DNA of 64,000 nucleotides from Streptomyces sp. SAI-135. Its GTDB lineage: Bacteria; Actinomycetota; Actinomycetes; Streptomycetales; Streptomycetaceae. The stretch lies in NCBI RefSeq assembly GCF_029893805.1, contig NZ_JARXYP010000002.1:6200001-6264000 (forward strand). The letters run 5' to 3'. Shown here piece by piece: positions 8,269 through 17,726 of this stretch. Each line of letters begins with the position of its first letter. Positions within the stretch are counted from its first letter, which is position 1. The notes beneath the pieces were generated by a model that saw only the letters and a program-made list of their open reading frames with translations, searched no databases and was not told the DNA's origin. A program made the position numbers and the translations under genes.

Positions 8269-9147
8269 CTACACGTCCCGCTTCTCCAGCAGCGCGAACG
8301 CGGCGGCGAACACCGCGGCCGTCACGCCGAGCATGATCCACAGCGGGTCCCAGCCCGAAGGGCCGGACTCGGTGAGGGAGTTGGAGTAGAAGACGCTGAG
8401 CTGGCTCGGGATGGAGTACTCGAACAGCGCCTGCCGCACGTCCTCCAGGGACTGCGAGAACATGAACAGCGCGATGACCAGCGGGGCGAGCACGACACCG
8501 ATCATGAGGGTGATCGCGCCCGCCGAGTGCCGGATGATCGAGCCGACGATCAGCGAGAGCAGCCCGAGCAGCGCGATGTAGAGCGAGATGCCGACGGTGC
8601 CCTTCAGCCACTCCTGGCCGGTCGGGGTGCGGGCGCTGTCCAGCAGGGCCACGTCCGCGAGGGCGACGACGAGGACCGAGACGAGGGTGGTCACGAAGGC
8701 GACGGCGAAGAACACGACCGCCTTCGCCGCGAGGACCCGGCCGCGCGAGGGGCAGGCGACCATCGTCGTACGGATCATCCCGGTGCCGTACTCCGACGCC
8801 GTGGTCAGCACGCCGAGCGTGATCACGCACATGCTGCCGAGCAGCAGACCGAAGAACCCGAACGACAGCGGGTTCTCGTCCCGCAGGCTCTCCTGGGACG
8901 CGTTGGCCGCGAGCAGCGCGGCGACCGCGAGGCCGATCCCGACGTTGAGAACGACGAACACGCCCAGCGTCCAGATCGTCGACCGCACCGACCGGATCTT
9001 CGTCCACTCGGACGCGATGGCGTGCCCGAGGTGCGTGCGCACGACGGGGATCGGCGAGGTGTAACCGGCGTACGACGGCCCGCTCGCCGCCTGCCAGTTC
9101 GGCACGGCGGGCTGGGCCTGCGGCATCGAAGGCTGCGGGGTGCTCAT
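8269..9147 (-). CDS. ABC-2 type transporter permease
   Basis: A 292-residue integral membrane protein. After a Pro/Gln-rich cytoplasmic N-terminus of about 45 residues come six predicted transmembrane segments, with the family-typical entry ASEWTKIRSVRSTIWTL and the internal EYGTGMIRTT motif. It would form the channel for the ATPase encoded just upstream (9144-10523), with which it overlaps by four bases (ATGA), implying translational coupling. It is a paralogue of the permease at 10636-11406. Substrate unknown. Confidence 0.9.
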   Translation of the reverse strand: MSTPQPSMPQAQPAVPNWQAASGPSYAGYTSPIPVVRTHLGHAIASEWTKIRSVRSTIWTLGVFVVLNVGIGLAVAALLAANASQESLRDENPLSFGFFGLLLGSMCVITLGVLTTASEYGTGMIRTTMVACPSRGRVLAAKAVVFFAVAFVTTLVSVLVVALADVALLDSARTPTGQEWLKGTVGISLYIALLGLLSLIVGSIIRHSAGAITLMIGVVLAPLVIALFMFSQSLEDVRQALFEYSIPSQLSVFYSNSLTESGPSGWDPLWIMLGVTAAVFAAAFALLEKRDV

Positions 9148-10523
9148 CGGGCGTCCTCGGGCTCGGTCGGGGTGGCGGGGGCTGATGCCTGCGGGGCAGG
9201 AGCGGCGGTCGGGGCGGACGCGGCCGCGGTTGTGGGCGACGCCTGCTCCGGAGCGGGTGCGGGGGCCTGCGGTGCGGGTGCGGCCGCCGGGGAGTGGGGC
9301 ACGGGTGCGGCGGCCGGAGGCTGGGCGGCGTGCGCCTGGGTCTGCGGCTGTGCCCCGGGAGCCTGTGCCGGGGGCTGGGGGCCTCCCTGGGGGGCCGTGG
9401 GGCCCGGCTGGGCGTAGGGGTTGGGCGTGCCCGCGCCGGGGCCGCCGTACGAGCCGGGCTGTGCCTGGCCCTGCGGGCCCCCGAAGGGCTGCCCGCCCTG
9501 CTGGGGCGGCGGCGGGGCGTACCAGCCCGGCTGGCCCTGGCCCGGTACCGGCATGGGGGGCTGCGCGCCCGGCGGCAGGGGCTGCATCAGCCCCGCCTTC
9601 TGGTCGGTGGTCGAGCGGTAGTCCACCGCGCCCTGCGTCATCCGCATGTACGCCTCCTCCAGCGAGGCCTGGTGCGGCGACAGCTCCCACAGGCGTACGT
9701 CCGTGTCGTGCGCGATGTCGCTGATGCGGGGCAGGGGCAGCCCGGTGACCCGCAGCGCTCCGTCCTGCTCCGGCAGGACGTGTCCGCCCGCCTCGGTGAT
9801 CGCGGCCGACAGCTTCTCCCGCAGCTGCGGCTCGGTGTCGGGGGTGCGCACCCGCGCGAAGCCCGCGGAGTTCGCCGCGATGAAGTCCTGGATGCTCATG
9901 TCGGCGAGCAGCTGCCCGCGCCCGATGACGATGAGGTGGTCCGCGGTCAGCGCCATCTCGCTCATCAGGTGCGAGGAGACGAAGACCGTACGGCCCTCCG
10001 CCGCCAGTGCCTTCATGAGGTTGCGCACCCACAGGATGCCCTCGGGGTCGAGCCCGTTGACCGGCTCGTCGAAGAGCAGCACCTGGGGGTCGCCGAGGAG
10101 CGCGGCCGCGATCCCGAGCCGCTGGCCCATGCCGAGCGAGAAGCCCTTGGACCGCTTGCGGGCCACGTCCTGGAGGCCGACCACGCCCAGCACCTCGTCC
10201 ACCCGGCGGGCCGGGATCCCGGAGAGCTGGGCCAGGCACAGCAGGTGGTTGCGGGCCGCCCGTCCGCCGTGCACCGCCTTGGCGTCGATCAGGGCACCGA
10301 CCTGGCGGGCCGCGTTGGGCAGCCTGCGATACGGGTAGCCGCCGATCGTCACCTGCCCCGAGGTGGGGTTGTCCAGCCCGAGGATCATCCGCATGGTCGT
10401 CGACTTGCCCGAGCCGTTGGGGCCCAGGAAGCCGGTGACGGTACCGGGACGCACCTGGAAGGAAAGGTTGTACACAGCGGTCTTGTCGCCGTAGCGCTTG
10501 GTCAGGCCGACTGCCTCGATCAT
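9144..10523 (-). CDS. ABC-2 type transporter ATP-binding protein with Pro/Gln/Ala-rich C-terminal extension
   Basis: A 459-residue ATPase. Residues 1-310 are a complete nucleotide-binding domain: Walker A GPNGSGKST, signature FSLGMGQR (LGMGQ in place of LSGGQ), Walker B VLLFDEP and switch His in VSSHL. The last 150 or so residues are low-complexity Pro, Gln, Gly and Ala, absent from the otherwise very similar paralogue at 11409-12365. I chose the ATG at 10523 (MIEAVGLTKRYG), the family start. It is first gene of a pair with the permease at 8269 and follows the second ABC pair by 112 bases, so all four may be co-transcribed. Confidence 0.92.
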   Translation of the reverse strand: MIEAVGLTKRYGDKTAVYNLSFQVRPGTVTGFLGPNGSGKSTTMRMILGLDNPTSGQVTIGGYPYRRLPNAARQVGALIDAKAVHGGRAARNHLLCLAQLSGIPARRVDEVLGVVGLQDVARKRSKGFSLGMGQRLGIAAALLGDPQVLLFDEPVNGLDPEGILWVRNLMKALAAEGRTVFVSSHLMSEMALTADHLIVIGRGQLLADMSIQDFIAANSAGFARVRTPDTEPQLREKLSAAITEAGGHVLPEQDGALRVTGLPLPRISDIAHDTDVRLWELSPHQASLEEAYMRMTQGAVDYRSTTDQKAGLMQPLPPGAQPPMPVPGQGQPGWYAPPPPQQGGQPFGGPQGQAQPGSYGGPGAGTPNPYAQPGPTAPQGGPQPPAQAPGAQPQTQAHAAQPPAAAPVPHSPAAAPAPQAPAPAPEQASPTTAAASAPTAAPAPQASAPATPTEPEDAR

Positions 10524-10635
10524 GCTCCGCACCCATCGCAAGGTTCAGGACAGCGGGGCACACGCCCCCCGTAAGAGTTAGGAGCTTATCGGGGCGCTGA
10601 CGGTTCCGCTCACAGGAAAGACAGGGCTCCTCGCG

Positions 10636-11406
10636 TCACGCGTCCCGCTTCTTCAACAGGACATAACCGCCGATCAGGGCGGCCGCCACCCACAGCGCCA
10701 TGATCCCGAGCCCGCCCCAGGGACCGTAGGGGGTGTCGTCGTCGATCGGAGTGACCACCTGCATGATCTTGCTGCCGGCCTGGTCCGGCAGGAACCGGCC
10801 GATTTTCTTCGTCGCCGAGACATTGCCCAGGATGTTGGAGATCAGGAAGAAGAACGGCATCAGGATGCCCAGCGAGAGCATCGGCGAGCGCAGCATCGCG
10901 GCGACGCCCATCGAGAACATCGCGATGAGGGTCATGTAGAGGCCGCCGCCGATCACGGCGCGCAGGACACCCGGGTCGCCGATCTCCGCCCGGTGCGAGC
11001 CGAGCATCGCCTGCCCGAGGAAGAAGGTGACGAAGCTCGTGATCAGGCCCACGACGAGGCACAGGCCGGTCGCCACCGCGATCTTGCTCACCAGGAAGGT
11101 GGCGCGCTGCGGCACCGCGGCGAGCGAGGTGCGGATCATGCCGGTGCTGTACTCGTTGGAGACGACGAGCACCCCGAACACGATCATCGCGAGCTGCCCG
11201 AGGCTCATCCCGGCGAAGCTGATGAAGGTCGGGTCGAAGGAGAGCTTGTCCTCGCGGCTCATGTTGTCGAACTCGTTCTTCGACAGGGCCGAGATCAGGA
11301 TGCCGAGCCCGATGGTGACGACCACGGCGAGGGAGAGCGTCCACACCGTGGAGGCCACCGACCGGATCTTGGTCCACTCGGAGCGGATGACCTGGGTCGC
11401 CGCCAT
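10636..11406 (-). CDS. ABC-2 type transporter permease
   Basis: A 256-residue membrane protein with about six transmembrane segments, beginning MAATQVIRSEWTKIRSVAST and ending in the LLKKRDA tail shared in spirit with the paralogue's LLEKRDV. EYSTGMIRTSL matches the EYGTGMIRTT of the permease at 8269. It follows its ATPase gene by two bases and should form a half-transporter with it. Substrate unknown. Confidence 0.9.
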   Translation of the reverse strand: MAATQVIRSEWTKIRSVASTVWTLSLAVVVTIGLGILISALSKNEFDNMSREDKLSFDPTFISFAGMSLGQLAMIVFGVLVVSNEYSTGMIRTSLAAVPQRATFLVSKIAVATGLCLVVGLITSFVTFFLGQAMLGSHRAEIGDPGVLRAVIGGGLYMTLIAMFSMGVAAMLRSPMLSLGILMPFFFLISNILGNVSATKKIGRFLPDQAGSKIMQVVTPIDDDTPYGPWGGLGIMALWVAAALIGGYVLLKKRDA

Positions 11407-11408
11407 GG

Positions 11409-12365
11409 TCAGTTCCCCTTCCAGCCGTCGCCCCAGGCCTGTTGCTGCCCGGGCGGCGCGTCGCTGTGTGCGTGGTACTCGACCGACTCCGCGGTCAACT
11501 GCATGAACGCCTCCTCCAGGGAGGCCTGTTGGGGGCTCAGCTCGTGCAGCACGATCTGGTGCTGGGCGGCCAGCTCACCGATGTACTCGGACTTGCTGCC
11601 GTCGACCTCCAGCGTGCCGTTGCCGGTCTCCACGACGGTGACCCCGGACGCGTGCAGCACGTCCAGCAGCCGCTCGCGCTGCGGGGTGCGGATACGGACG
11701 TAGGACCGCGAGTTCTGTGCGATGAAGTCGGCCATGGAGGTGTCGGCGAGCAGCCGGCCCTGACCGATGACGACGAGGTGGTCGGCGGTCAGCGCCATCT
11801 CGCTCATGAGGTGCGAGGAGACGAAGACCGTACGGCCCTGCGCCGCGAGGGACTTCATCAGATTGCGGATCCAGTGGATGCCCTCGGGGTCGAGCCCGTT
11901 GACCGGCTCGTCGAACATCAGGATCCGCGGGTCGCCGAGCAGCGCGCCCGCGATGCCGAGCCGCTGGCCCATGCCGAGCGAGAACCCCTTGGCCTTCTTC
12001 CGCGCGACGGCCGTCAGACCGACCGTGTCGAGGACCTCGTGCACCCGCTTCTTCGGGATGCCGTTGCTCTGGGCCAGGCACAGCAGGTGGTTGTAGGCGC
12101 TGCGCCCGCCGTGCATGGCCTTCGCGTCCAGCAGGGCGCCGATGTACTTGAGCGGGTCCTTGAGCTGGTCGTAGTGCTTGCCGTCGATACGGACGTCCCC
12201 GGCGGTGGGCCGGTCCAGGCCCAGCATCATCCGCATGGTGGTCGACTTGCCGGCGCCGTTGGGACCGAGGAAGCCCGTGACGATGCCCGGTCTGACGGTG
12301 AACGTCAGATTGTTGACCGCCACCTTCTCGCCGTACCGCTTCGTCAGGCCCGCCAGCTCGATCAT
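11409..12365 (-). CDS. ABC-2 type transporter ATP-binding protein
   Basis: A 318-residue ATPase with Walker A GPNGAGKST, signature FSLGMGQR, Walker B ILMFDEP and VSSHL switch. It is closely similar to the ATPase encoded downstream (long shared runs such as DEPVNGLDPEGI and VSSHLMSEMALTADHL), so the two ABC systems arose by tandem duplication. The start is ATG at 12365 (MIELAGLTKRYG). It is the promoter-proximal gene of the four-gene ABC cluster on the minus strand; the upstream neighbour filP ends at a terminator 100 bases away. Confidence 0.92.
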   Translation of the reverse strand: MIELAGLTKRYGEKVAVNNLTFTVRPGIVTGFLGPNGAGKSTTMRMMLGLDRPTAGDVRIDGKHYDQLKDPLKYIGALLDAKAMHGGRSAYNHLLCLAQSNGIPKKRVHEVLDTVGLTAVARKKAKGFSLGMGQRLGIAGALLGDPRILMFDEPVNGLDPEGIHWIRNLMKSLAAQGRTVFVSSHLMSEMALTADHLVVIGQGRLLADTSMADFIAQNSRSYVRIRTPQRERLLDVLHASGVTVVETGNGTLEVDGSKSEYIGELAAQHQIVLHELSPQQASLEEAFMQLTAESVEYHAHSDAPPGQQQAWGDGWKGN

Positions 12366-12467
12366 GCGGACCACGCTAGGTGGGCGCCGGGGCGGATGCC
12401 ACTCCTATGGGCAAACGGAGACCGACGGACACGGTAAGAAGTCCGAATGCGCCCGGGTACGCCAAGA

Positions 12468-12498
12468 GCCCGCACCTGTCGGGGGAGAAGGTGCGGGC
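12468..12498 (-). terminator. Intrinsic terminator after filP
   Basis: A perfect 10-bp stem (GCCCGCACCT at 12468-12477 with its complement at 12489-12498) and an 11-base loop lie 22 bases past the filP stop codon. On the minus strand it is followed by a short T-rich TCTT. Confidence 0.75.
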
Positions 12499-12519
12499 CC
12501 TTGATGCCGTCAGACGGTG

Positions 12520-13455
12520 TTACCGGGACTGCTGGGCCGGAACCCCGCGGGAGATCGGCTCGTCGTCGGCCGGGGAGCCGGCGGCGGCCACCGCGGCGCC
12601 CGTGAGCGTGGCGAGCATCTCGCGGACGTTCGTCAGCTGGGCGTTGATCGAGTCGCGGCGGTTCGTCAGAGCAGCCAGCTCGCGCTCGGATTCCGAACGG
12701 ATCCGGTCGGCCTTGGCGTTGGCGTCGGCCACGATGTCCTCGGCCTGGCGCTGCGCGGTCTCCACCGTCTGGCGGGCGCGGCGCTCGGCGTCGGTACGCA
12801 GCTTCTCGGCCTCCAGGCGCAGCTGCTCCGCGCGGTGCTCGATCTCCGCGAGACGCTTCTCCGCCTTCTGCTGACGCGAGGCCAGGTCGCGCTCGGACTG
12901 CTCCCGGCGCTTGGCGAGGTTCGTCTCGAAGTCGGCGGCGGCCTGAGCGGCCTTGGCGCGGGTCTCCTCGAAGAGGGCGTCCGCCTCCTCACGCTTGGAC
13001 TGCGCGTCCTTCTGGGCCTCGGAACGCAGCTGGGACGCGTCGCTCTTGGCCTTCTCGACGATCCGGACGCCCTCGTCCTCCGCCTTGGCCTTGCGCTCCG
13101 CAGCGAACGATTCTGCGTCGTTGCGGACCTGCTGGGCCGCCGACTCGGCGAGTTCGCGGTGCTGCTCGGCCGCGCGACGGGCCTCCTCGCGCAGGTCCTT
13201 GGCCTCCTCCTCGGCGAGGCGGAGGATCTTCTCGACACGCGCGCCGAGACCGGCGTACGACGGCTCGGCGTCGCTTACCTGGGCCTGGGCGTTCTGCGTC
13301 TCGAGGTGGAGCTCCTCGATGCGCTTTTCCAGAGCGGTGATGCGGGAGAGAGCGCTGTCACGGTCGGAGACGAGCTTGGAGATCCGTTCGTCCACCTGAG
13401 CGCGGTCGTACCCACGCCGCACAAGCTCGAAGCCGTAGGGGGAAGTGTCGCTCAT
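12520..13455 (-). CDS. filP: FilP, filament-forming coiled-coil (intermediate-filament-like) protein
   Basis: A 311-residue cytoskeletal protein. In Streptomyces FilP forms filaments behind the growing hyphal tip, binds DivIVA and gives the hyphae rigidity. The N-terminus (GFELVRRGYDRAQVDERI) resembles the DivIVA lipid-binding start. Residues about 30-275 are nearly uninterrupted coiled coil rich in Glu, Arg, Lys and Ala; the last 30 residues are unstructured. It lies directly downstream of scy in the same orientation with 183 bases between, the known scy-filP order. Length matches the family. Confidence 0.93.
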   Translation of the reverse strand: MSDTSPYGFELVRRGYDRAQVDERISKLVSDRDSALSRITALEKRIEELHLETQNAQAQVSDAEPSYAGLGARVEKILRLAEEEAKDLREEARRAAEQHRELAESAAQQVRNDAESFAAERKAKAEDEGVRIVEKAKSDASQLRSEAQKDAQSKREEADALFEETRAKAAQAAADFETNLAKRREQSERDLASRQQKAEKRLAEIEHRAEQLRLEAEKLRTDAERRARQTVETAQRQAEDIVADANAKADRIRSESERELAALTNRRDSINAQLTNVREMLATLTGAAVAAAGSPADDEPISRGVPAQQSR

Positions 13456-13585
13456 GGGGTTCCTGTCAAATGAGACCGGTGAGGTGATAGGGGGAATCCT
13501 AGGGGCCGAAGCGGTGTGTCATCGAGCGGATACGTGTTTGATCTGGAGAATGACACCCCTTTTGAGTGGCTAACCCTGGGACGGC

Positions 13586-13604
13586 TTGCCAAAAACTTGG
13601 TCAA
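13586..13604. promoter_or_regulatory. Imperfect dyad in the scy-filP gap
   Basis: TTGCCAA-AAAC-TTGGTCAA lies between scy and filP, upstream of filP. A near-identical core with one base less spacing recurs at 36863-36879. It could be an operator; no regulator is known to me for it. Confidence 0.3.
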
Positions 13605-13638
13605 AGGCCCCAGACGGCACCGGATTCCGGCCAGTCGG

Positions 13639-16600
13639 TCAGCTGTCCGACGGCTTACCCGAACGAGGGGCGCCGACCGCGGCGCCCGCCTTGACGCCAC
13701 CGTCCTTGCCCGCCGACGGGGCCTCGAAGGATTCCAACGCCTCCAGGACGTCCTGGACACGGGAGATCTCGGTGTTGATGTCCTCACGGCGGCGGACCAG
13801 GACCTCCAGCTCGCGCTTGCCCTCCTCGACCGTGCGCTTGGCCTCGCGGATCGCCTCGGCCTTGAGCTCCTCGGCCTCCCGGACCAGCGTGGCCTTCTTC
13901 TGCTCGGCCTCCTTGAGGAGCCCCTCGGCCTTCTTGACGGCGGCGATGCGCACCTTGCCGGCCTCCGAATTGGCCTCCGAGACCAGCTCCTTGGCCTTCG
14001 CCTGCGCCTTCGCGAGCTGCTCCTCCGCGGCCTTGATGAGCGCGTCGCAGCGGTCGCCGGTGGACTTCATGGTCTCCGCGGCCTCACGGCGGGCCCGCTC
14101 GTGCAGTGCCTCGATCTCACCCGTGATGCGGTCGCGCAGCTCCTCGGCACGCTCCCTTATGGCGGTGGCGTCCCGGCGGGCACCGACGAGCAGTTCGTCC
14201 GCGTCCGTACGGGCCTTCTCCACACGCGCGTTGCCCTCGACCGTGGCCTCGGCGACCAGGCGGTCGGCCTCCTTGCGGGCCGCGCCCACCATGGTGTCGG
14301 CCTGCGCCTCCGCGTCCGCGGTGGTCTTCAGCGCCTGCTGCTGCGCCTCGGTGAGCAGCTTGTCCGCCTCGGCGGTGGTCTCCGTGATGAGCGTGTCGAC
14401 CTGCTCGGCCGCCTCGGAACGCCGCTTGTTGGCGTCCTTGCGGGCCTCGTCGAGGGTGCGGTCGGCCTCCGCGCGCGCGGAGTTCACCAGCTCCTCGGCC
14501 GCGGCCGCCGCCTCCGCCCGGACCCGCTCGGCCTCGGTACGGATCCGCTCCGCGTGCTGCTGGGCCTGCCCGACCGTGTCCGCGGCCTCGGCCCGCAGCC
14601 GCTCCGCGTCCCCGGTGGCCTCGCCGATCAACTGCTCGGCCTGGGCGACCGATTCGGCCCGCACGCGCTCCGCCTCGGCGACCGTCTCCGTCCGCAGCCG
14701 GTCGGTGTCGGCGATGGTCTCCTCGGTGAGCCGCTCCGCCTCGCTGCGCGCCTCGGTGATGAGGGTGTCGGCCTGCCTGGCCGCGTCCGAGCGGATGCGG
14801 TTGGCGTCCTCGCGGGCCTCGGCCCGGGTGCGGGAGGCGTCCTGGTCGGCCTGGGCGATGGCGTCCGAGGCCTCGGTGCGCGCCCGCTGGGCGTGCTCGG
14901 ACGCCTCCGAACGCAGCCGCTCCGCCTCCGCGATGGCCTCCGAGACGGTCCGCTCGGCAAGGGACTTGGCGGCGTCCGTCTCCTCGGCGGCCTCGCGCCG
15001 GATCCGGGCCGCGTCCTCGCTGGCCCGCTCCCGCTCGGAGTAGGCGTCCGACCGGACCCGGTCGGCCTCCTCCTGGGCCTCGCGCCGGGTGCGGTCGGCC
15101 GCGTGCTCGGCGGCGCTGCGCAGCCCGGTGATCTCCTCCTGCGCCTGCTCGTGCAGCCCGGCGACCGAGTCGCGCACCTGCTGGGCGTGCTGCTCGGCCG
15201 CCGACACCATCTCGCCGGCCCGCCGCTCCGCCTCCTCGACGAGACGTACGGCCTCGGCCTGCGCCTCCTCCACACGGTTGCGCGCGGAAGCCAGCAGCTC
15301 CTCGCTCTGCTCGCGGGCCCGCTCACGCTCCTGCTCGGCCTCCTGGCGGGCCGAGCCGAGGTACTCCTCGGCCTCGCGGCGGCGCCGGTTGGCCTCCTCC
15401 TGGGCCGCGGCCAGCGTCTCGGTCGCCTCGGTGGCGATCCGCTCGGCGGCGGCCTGCGCCTCCGCCCGGACCCGGTCCGCGGTGTCCTGGGCCTCGGTCT
15501 TGAGACGCTCCGCCTCGGCGGCGGCCTCGGACCGCAGCCGTACGGCGACGGCCTCGCCCTCGGCGCGGGAGGCGGACGCGTCGGACGCGGCCTCGGTGCG
15601 CAGCCGGTCGGCCTCCGCCTCGGCCTGCTGCTGGAGGGTGCGGATCCGCTCGGCCGCCTCGGTGCGCAGCCGGTCGGTCTCCTCGGCGGCCTCGCGGCGG
15701 ATCCGCGCGGCCTCCTCACGGGCCTCGGTCAGGGCCTGCTCGGCGGTGGCCAGACGCTCCTCGGCCTCGGTGCGCAGCCGGGTCAGTTCCTCGGCGGCCT
15801 CGGCACGGCGTGCCTCTATGGCCCGCTCGGTCTCCTCGCGCAGCTCGCTCGCGGACCGCTCGGCGGCGGCTGCGATCTCCTCGGACAGCTCGACGGCCTC
15901 GGCGCGCTGCCGCTCCGCCTCGTTGCGGGTGCGCTCCAGGGTCTCCTCGGCCTGCCGGCGCAGCGTGGTGGCGCGCTCGATGGCCTCGGTGCGGACCTTC
16001 TCGCTGTCCGCGGTGGCGCTCTGGCGCAGCTCGTCGGCGTCCGCCTTGGCCTTGGAGAGCAGCTCCTCGGCGGTCTTGGCGGCCTCCTCGATCTGCTGGA
16101 CGGCCTCCTTGCGGGCCTCCGCGCGGATCTTCTCGCCCTCGGCGACCGCGTCGGCGCGCAGCTGCTCGGCCTCGCCGCGCAGCCGGCGGGCCTCCTCCTG
16201 CAGCTCGACCGTCTTGGCGCGGTACTCCTTGGTGTCGTCCTTCGCCGTGCCCTTGAGCTGTTCGGCGATGTCGTGCGCCTCGGCGCGCAGCCGGTCCGCC
16301 TCGGCCTCCGCCTCGCGGCGGATCCGTTCGGCCTCCTCGGCGGCGGCCTTGGTGGTCCGCTGCGCGTCCTCCTGCGCCTTGTTGAGGACGTCCTCGGCGG
16401 TCTTGGCCGCCTTGGACAGCTGGGTCGCGCTCTCCTCTGCCGTGATCGTGCGGGCCTTCTCGGCGGCCTCGGTGACGATCTTCTCGGCCTCGGCGCGGGC
16501 GTCCGCGACGATCTGCTCGGCGGCCTCCTTGGTCGCCTCGGCCTCCTGGCTGGCCTCGGTGACCAGACGGGCGACCTGCTCCTTGGCCGTGCGGGTGCGC

Positions 16601-17517
16601 TGCTCGTTGGCGGACTCCGCGCTCGCGAGCGTCTTCTCGGCGGCCGACTTGGCCTCGGCGAGGACCTTCTCGGCCTCGGCCTGCGCCTTGCGCAGCGCCT
16701 CCTCTGCCTCCGCCATCCGCTGTTCGGCGGCCCGGCTCAGCTCGGTGGCCTGGCGGCGGGCGCTGTCCGACTCGGTCGCGGTGGAGGTGCGCAGCTGCTC
16801 GGCGTGGTCGGTGGCCTCCTGGGCCTGCGTGGAGGCGGTCTCCAGCAGCCGCTCGGCATCCGCGCGGGCCCGGCGCAGCAGCTGCTCGGCCTCCGCGCGG
16901 GCGGCCTCGGCCTCGCTCTGCAGGCGCTGGCGGGCCTCGGTGGTGACCCGCTCGGCCTCGGCACGGGCGGCCGCCATGGCCTGCTCGGCCTCCGCGCGGG
17001 ACTCCTCCAGGAGCCGGCGGGCCTGCGACTCGCTGCGGGCGCGCAGCTGCTCGGCCCACGCCACGTTCTCGTTGACGTGCGACTCGACGGTCTGGCGGCG
17101 TTCGGCCAGCTCCTGGTCGAGCTGCTGGCGCCGGGTGACCGCCTCCTGGTGCAGTTCCGCCTGCAGACGCGCGGCCTGCTCGGCGTGCTCCTGGAGGATG
17201 CGCTGGGTCTGGGCGCGGACCTGGCTCAGTTCGCGCTCGGCGTCCTGGCGCAACTGGTCGGCCTGGATCTGCGCGTTCCGCAGCAACTGCTCGGCCTGGT
17301 AGCCGATGTCACCGCCGCCGAATTCGGGCCGGGACATGAGGGTGCGCCGCGCCTCGTGCAACTTGGCGCGCAGCACCTCGACCTGGTAGCCGAGGTCCTC
17401 GGCGTGCTGGATCGCCTTCTCCCGCTCGGTCTTCAGCCGATCCATCTCGGCCTCGAACCGAGAGAGGTGGTCGACGTCAGCCGCCGGCTCTCGCTCCTGG
17501 CGTTCGTAGCCCCGCAC
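13639..17517 (-). CDS. scy: Scy, polarity-determining giant coiled-coil scaffold protein
   Basis: A 1292-residue protein that nucleates tip-organising centres with DivIVA and FilP and controls polarised growth and branching in Streptomyces. After a short N-terminus (MRGYERQEREPAADVD and FEAEMDRLKTEREKA) the rest is one long coiled coil with regularly recurring EAERLRTEA-type blocks; the C-terminus is short and Gly/Lys-rich. I chose the GTG at 17517, which gives the MRGYERQ start I recall for S. coelicolor Scy (about 1326 residues); a TTG at 17547 is possible. Because of the repetitive GAG/GCC codons, long open frames appear on the other strand, but they are shadows. Confidence 0.94.
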   Translation of the reverse strand: MRGYERQEREPAADVDHLSRFEAEMDRLKTEREKAIQHAEDLGYQVEVLRAKLHEARRTLMSRPEFGGGDIGYQAEQLLRNAQIQADQLRQDAERELSQVRAQTQRILQEHAEQAARLQAELHQEAVTRRQQLDQELAERRQTVESHVNENVAWAEQLRARSESQARRLLEESRAEAEQAMAAARAEAERVTTEARQRLQSEAEAARAEAEQLLRRARADAERLLETASTQAQEATDHAEQLRTSTATESDSARRQATELSRAAEQRMAEAEEALRKAQAEAEKVLAEAKSAAEKTLASAESANEQRTRTAKEQVARLVTEASQEAEATKEAAEQIVADARAEAEKIVTEAAEKARTITAEESATQLSKAAKTAEDVLNKAQEDAQRTTKAAAEEAERIRREAEAEADRLRAEAHDIAEQLKGTAKDDTKEYRAKTVELQEEARRLRGEAEQLRADAVAEGEKIRAEARKEAVQQIEEAAKTAEELLSKAKADADELRQSATADSEKVRTEAIERATTLRRQAEETLERTRNEAERQRAEAVELSEEIAAAAERSASELREETERAIEARRAEAAEELTRLRTEAEERLATAEQALTEAREEAARIRREAAEETDRLRTEAAERIRTLQQQAEAEADRLRTEAASDASASRAEGEAVAVRLRSEAAAEAERLKTEAQDTADRVRAEAQAAAERIATEATETLAAAQEEANRRRREAEEYLGSARQEAEQERERAREQSEELLASARNRVEEAQAEAVRLVEEAERRAGEMVSAAEQHAQQVRDSVAGLHEQAQEEITGLRSAAEHAADRTRREAQEEADRVRSDAYSERERASEDAARIRREAAEETDAAKSLAERTVSEAIAEAERLRSEASEHAQRARTEASDAIAQADQDASRTRAEAREDANRIRSDAARQADTLITEARSEAERLTEETIADTDRLRTETVAEAERVRAESVAQAEQLIGEATGDAERLRAEAADTVGQAQQHAERIRTEAERVRAEAAAAAEELVNSARAEADRTLDEARKDANKRRSEAAEQVDTLITETTAEADKLLTEAQQQALKTTADAEAQADTMVGAARKEADRLVAEATVEGNARVEKARTDADELLVGARRDATAIRERAEELRDRITGEIEALHERARREAAETMKSTGDRCDALIKAAEEQLAKAQAKAKELVSEANSEAGKVRIAAVKKAEGLLKEAEQKKATLVREAEELKAEAIREAKRTVEEGKRELEVLVRRREDINTEISRVQDVLEALESFEAPSAGKDGGVKAGAAVGAPRSGKPSDS

Positions 17518-17726
17518 TGCGCGGTCCCATCCGTCCCCTGGTCGCAAGTCTTTCCGAACGAGCCCCGTCCATCCGCCGAACGGGGCCCCCGGGGAATGGT
17601 GTCAGATCAATGACGGAACATGGGCTGCTGCCCGCCGCTCGTCCCCCGAAACCCGGACCCCGGAAAGCGGCCACCCCCCTTCCGGGAGCGACCGCCCCCA
17701 ACCCTACCGGCCCCTATGTACGAGGG

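Noticed and set aside
13516..17613. A 1365-codon open frame on the plus strand opposite scy, rich in Leu, Gly and Arg.
   Set aside because: It mirrors the repetitive GAG/GCC codons of the scy coiled coil; it has no recognisable domain, and the scy strand has a known family, order and start.
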